A stretch of DNA of 64,000 nt, from positions 315,501-379,500 of the forward strand of contig NC_008380.1 in NCBI RefSeq assembly GCF_000009265.1. The letters run 5' to 3'. Numbering within the stretch: position 1 is the first letter of the stretch; each line of letters starts with the position of its first letter. Below are positions 62,272 to 64,000 of this stretch, in pieces. The notes below the pieces were generated by a model. That model searched no databases. It was not told the DNA's origin and worked only from the letters and a program-made list of their open reading frames with translations. Made by a program: the position numbers and the translations under genes. This DNA comes from Rhizobium johnstonii 3841. Its GTDB lineage: Bacteria > Pseudomonadota > Alphaproteobacteria > Rhizobiales > Rhizobiaceae.

Positions 62272-62736
62272 GTGGCTAATGATGTTCAATCGCTCGACGA
62301 AATCGATCAGGCCATTCTGGAGGCGTTGGCCGGCAATGCGCGGATCTCGCTGAAGGAGCTGGCGCAGCAGGTCGGCCTGTCTTCGCCGAGTGCCGCCGAG
62401 CGCCTGCGCCGGCTGGAGGAGCGCGGCGTCATCAAGGCCTTCACCATCGATCTCGATCTCGCCACCATCGGTTATCCCCTGCAGGCGATCGTGCGCGTGC
62501 GTCCGCTGCCGGGACAGCTGCACATCGTCGAGCGGATCATCCAGGACATTCCCGAAATCATCGAATGCGACAAGGTGACGGGTGATGATTGTTTTATCGC
62601 CCGCCTGGTCATCCGCTCGATGGCCGACCTCGACGGCATTCTCGACCGGGTTGCCGAAAGGGCGGAGACCAACACGGCGATGATCAAAGCCTCGCCCGTC
62701 AAACGCCGCCTGCCGCCGCTTTCCCGCCGGAAATAG
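62272..62736 (+). CDS. Lrp/AsnC family transcriptional regulator
   Basis: This 154-residue protein has the N-terminal helix-turn-helix (LDEIDQAILEALAGNARISLKELAQQVGLSSPSAAERLRRLEERGVI) and the C-terminal RAM effector domain (QAIVRVRPLPGQLHIVERIIQDIPEIIECDKVTGDDCFIARL). The start is a GTG at 62272, preceded by AGGAGAAGAG. An in-frame frame runs further upstream, but only from a weak start. The divergent EamA exporter is its likely target; amino acids usually bind the RAM domain. Confidence 0.93.
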   Translation: MANDVQSLDEIDQAILEALAGNARISLKELAQQVGLSSPSAAERLRRLEERGVIKAFTIDLDLATIGYPLQAIVRVRPLPGQLHIVERIIQDIPEIIECDKVTGDDCFIARLVIRSMADLDGILDRVAERAETNTAMIKASPVKRRLPPLSRRK

Positions 62737-62742
62737 GGGGAT

Positions 62743-63642
62743 CTAGAATTCCGCCATCGGCGACAGCATCGCCGGAAAATCCGGGGTGGCGTCGCCGAGC
62801 CCGCGCAGCATCAGCCTCGTGCCGCTCTCCAATGATTGTGGAACACCCTCCCAGCCGAGCTTGTCGGGACGAAAAAGCACCTCGACGGAAGCGGGGGCGA
62901 TCTCCAGTCCGGCGAGGATCGCGGCAAGCGGCGGCATGTCAGCCGCCACGACGTCGAGAAGGCTGAAGCGGCCCGTCTCATCGATCTTCCAGGCGATCAC
63001 CGCCTGTTTGTCTTCCAGGAAGCTGATCCGGACATCGGGATCGAGCCGGGTGTTGATCAGAAACATCGCCGCATTGCCTGTGACCGCCAGCGAGGTCGAA
63101 ACCGGGCTTCGTCCTTTCAACAGCGAATGCAGCAGCGCAAGATCATCCGCATTCGTCGGTAAAAGTGGCCGGGCGGGTGCGGCTGGTGTCGAAGGGGCGG
63201 GTGCCGCTCCCTCGTATCGGTGCAGCGGTATCGCGCGGAAACCGTAGGCTTCGTAGAGCGACGGCTTGTCGGTATAAAGGATGACGGCTTCAAAACCCTG
63301 CTTCTCGCACCAGTCGAGCGCTTTTACCGTGACGTCGCGATAGAGGCCGCGGCCGCGCCATGGCGGCCGCACGGCGCCGGATTGCAGCCCGGCGGCATGG
63401 ACGATCCTGTCGTTGAGGACGAAGGGCAGCGCAAAGGCCGAAATATTGGCCGCAAGCCCACCGTCGGCATCAAACCAGCCGAAGGGCATGCTCGTCGGAT
63501 CGGGTCCGCCGAGCTGCTGCAGCGGTCCGATATCGATGCCGAAAATATCCCTGAGCAGGCAGACCAGCGCCGCCCAGCCGGCAGGGTCGCCGAAATAGTC
63601 CTGCCGGAAGGTCAGGCCAGCGCTGTCGAGGCGTTGTGCCAT
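62743..63642 (-). CDS. GNAT family N-acetyltransferase with C-terminal extension
   Basis: This 299-residue protein has a GNAT domain in its first half. LQSGAVRPPWRGRGLYRDVTVKALDWCEKQGFEAVILYT carries the acetyl-CoA motif, and PSLYEAYGFRAIP the following strand and helix. The second half (from about residue 165) is a separate domain of unknown role, similar in layout to Eis-like enzymes. Its ATG overlaps the dut stop by one base (TGATG), so it is coupled to dut. Confidence 0.85.
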   Translation of the reverse strand: MAQRLDSAGLTFRQDYFGDPAGWAALVCLLRDIFGIDIGPLQQLGGPDPTSMPFGWFDADGGLAANISAFALPFVLNDRIVHAAGLQSGAVRPPWRGRGLYRDVTVKALDWCEKQGFEAVILYTDKPSLYEAYGFRAIPLHRYEGAAPAPSTPAAPARPLLPTNADDLALLHSLLKGRSPVSTSLAVTGNAAMFLINTRLDPDVRISFLEDKQAVIAWKIDETGRFSLLDVVAADMPPLAAILAGLEIAPASVEVLFRPDKLGWEGVPQSLESGTRLMLRGLGDATPDFPAMLSPMAEF

Positions 63643-64000
63643 CAGACGCCGGTGGAGCCGAAGCCGCCTGCGCCGCGCATCGTTTCGCTGGCCTCGGTGA
63701 TCTCGGCCACCCGCATCTGGGTCACAGGCGCGATCACCATCTGGGCGATACGCATGCCGCGCGAGATGACAAAGGCTTCCTCGCCGAGATTGGCGAGCAG
63801 TACCTTCACTTCGCCGCGATAGTCGCTATCGACGGTGCCCGGCGAATTCAGGCAGGTGATACCGTTTTTGAAGGCCAGGCCGGAACGCGGCCGAACCTGT
63901 CCCTCGAAACCTTCGGGGATCTCGAAGATGAAGCCGGTCGGCACCAGCGCCCGCTTGCCGGGCAGAAGTGTCAGCGGTGCCGCCTCGTCGACGGCGGCAC
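63642..64000 (-). CDS. dut: dUTP diphosphatase, 5' end outside window
   Basis: Dut hydrolyses dUTP to dUMP and keeps uracil out of DNA. The frame is open to the last base of the window, so the N-terminus (motif 1) is missing. Present are [32 protein letters not shown] (motif 2 PRSGLA), [20 protein letters not shown] (motif 3 with catalytic Asp), RIAQMVIAP (motif 4) and the C-terminal [10 protein letters not shown] (motif 5). Length fits a trimeric enzyme of about 155 residues. The GNAT gene follows with a one-base overlap. Confidence 0.95.
   Translation of the reverse strand, partial: AAVDEAAPLTLLPGKRALVPTGFIFEIPEGFEGQVRPRSGLAFKNGITCLNSPGTVDSDYRGEVKVLLANLGEEAFVISRGMRIAQMVIAPVTQMRVAEITEASETMRGAGGFGSTGV

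Overview
The window looks like chromosomal DNA of a fast-growing rhizobium, most likely the Rhizobium leguminosarum/etli group. This rests on the protein sequences I recognise (GshB, PmtA, QueG, the complex I NDUFA9-like protein, the Agrobacterium-type Atu4866 protein), the G+C-rich coding style, and the Rhizobium-type intergenic palindromic mosaic repeats. No transposase, integrase, phage gene, CRISPR array, rRNA or tRNA was seen.

Layout. 0-12 kb is mostly housekeeping: the end of an STT3-like membrane protein, xseA with a coupled flavodoxin-like reductase, a MarR/DMT-exporter pair, an M29 aminopeptidase, a GST/MarR pair, YbaK and ArsC-like proteins, a zinc deacylase, a 2'-5' RNA ligase family protein and ogt. 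12-33 kb is accessory in character: seven regulators (three LysR, two AraC, one AbrB-type, one large winged-helix ATPase), mostly next to small redox genes (SDR, aldo/keto reductase, epimerase/reductase, RibD-like reductase, isochorismatase). It ends in a six-gene cluster (haem-binding HbpS-like, zinc alcohol dehydrogenase, DJ-1/PfpI, ABM monooxygenase, aldehyde dehydrogenase, MFS exporter) divergent from the ATPase regulator. This 10.5-kb end piece lies between guaA and a degraded fragment of guaA, in the same orientation, which suggests duplication or insertion at the guaA locus.

33-44 kb holds guaA, a nucleosidase/thioesterase pair, a DUF2252 protein and a four-gene periplasmic iron operon (imelysin, di-haem DUF1111, second imelysin, Tat-exported DUF1513). 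An ICE-like palindrome fitting the Irr iron regulator lies upstream of that operon, with two large palindromes between it and the first gene. rsmB and rlpA follow.

44-64 kb is again housekeeping: a YeeZ-like protein coupled to queG, a GST, uppP, the NDUFA9-like protein, a DUF1330 protein, pyrF, a histidine phosphatase, pmtA, dnaN, rsmI-yraN, a cupin, gshB, comM, cysK, a LysE exporter, dps, a DMT/Lrp pair, a GNAT protein and the 3' part of dut.

Gene starts were chosen from ribosome binding sites and family length, so many are shorter than the longest open frame. Functions come from recognised motifs; no database search was possible.
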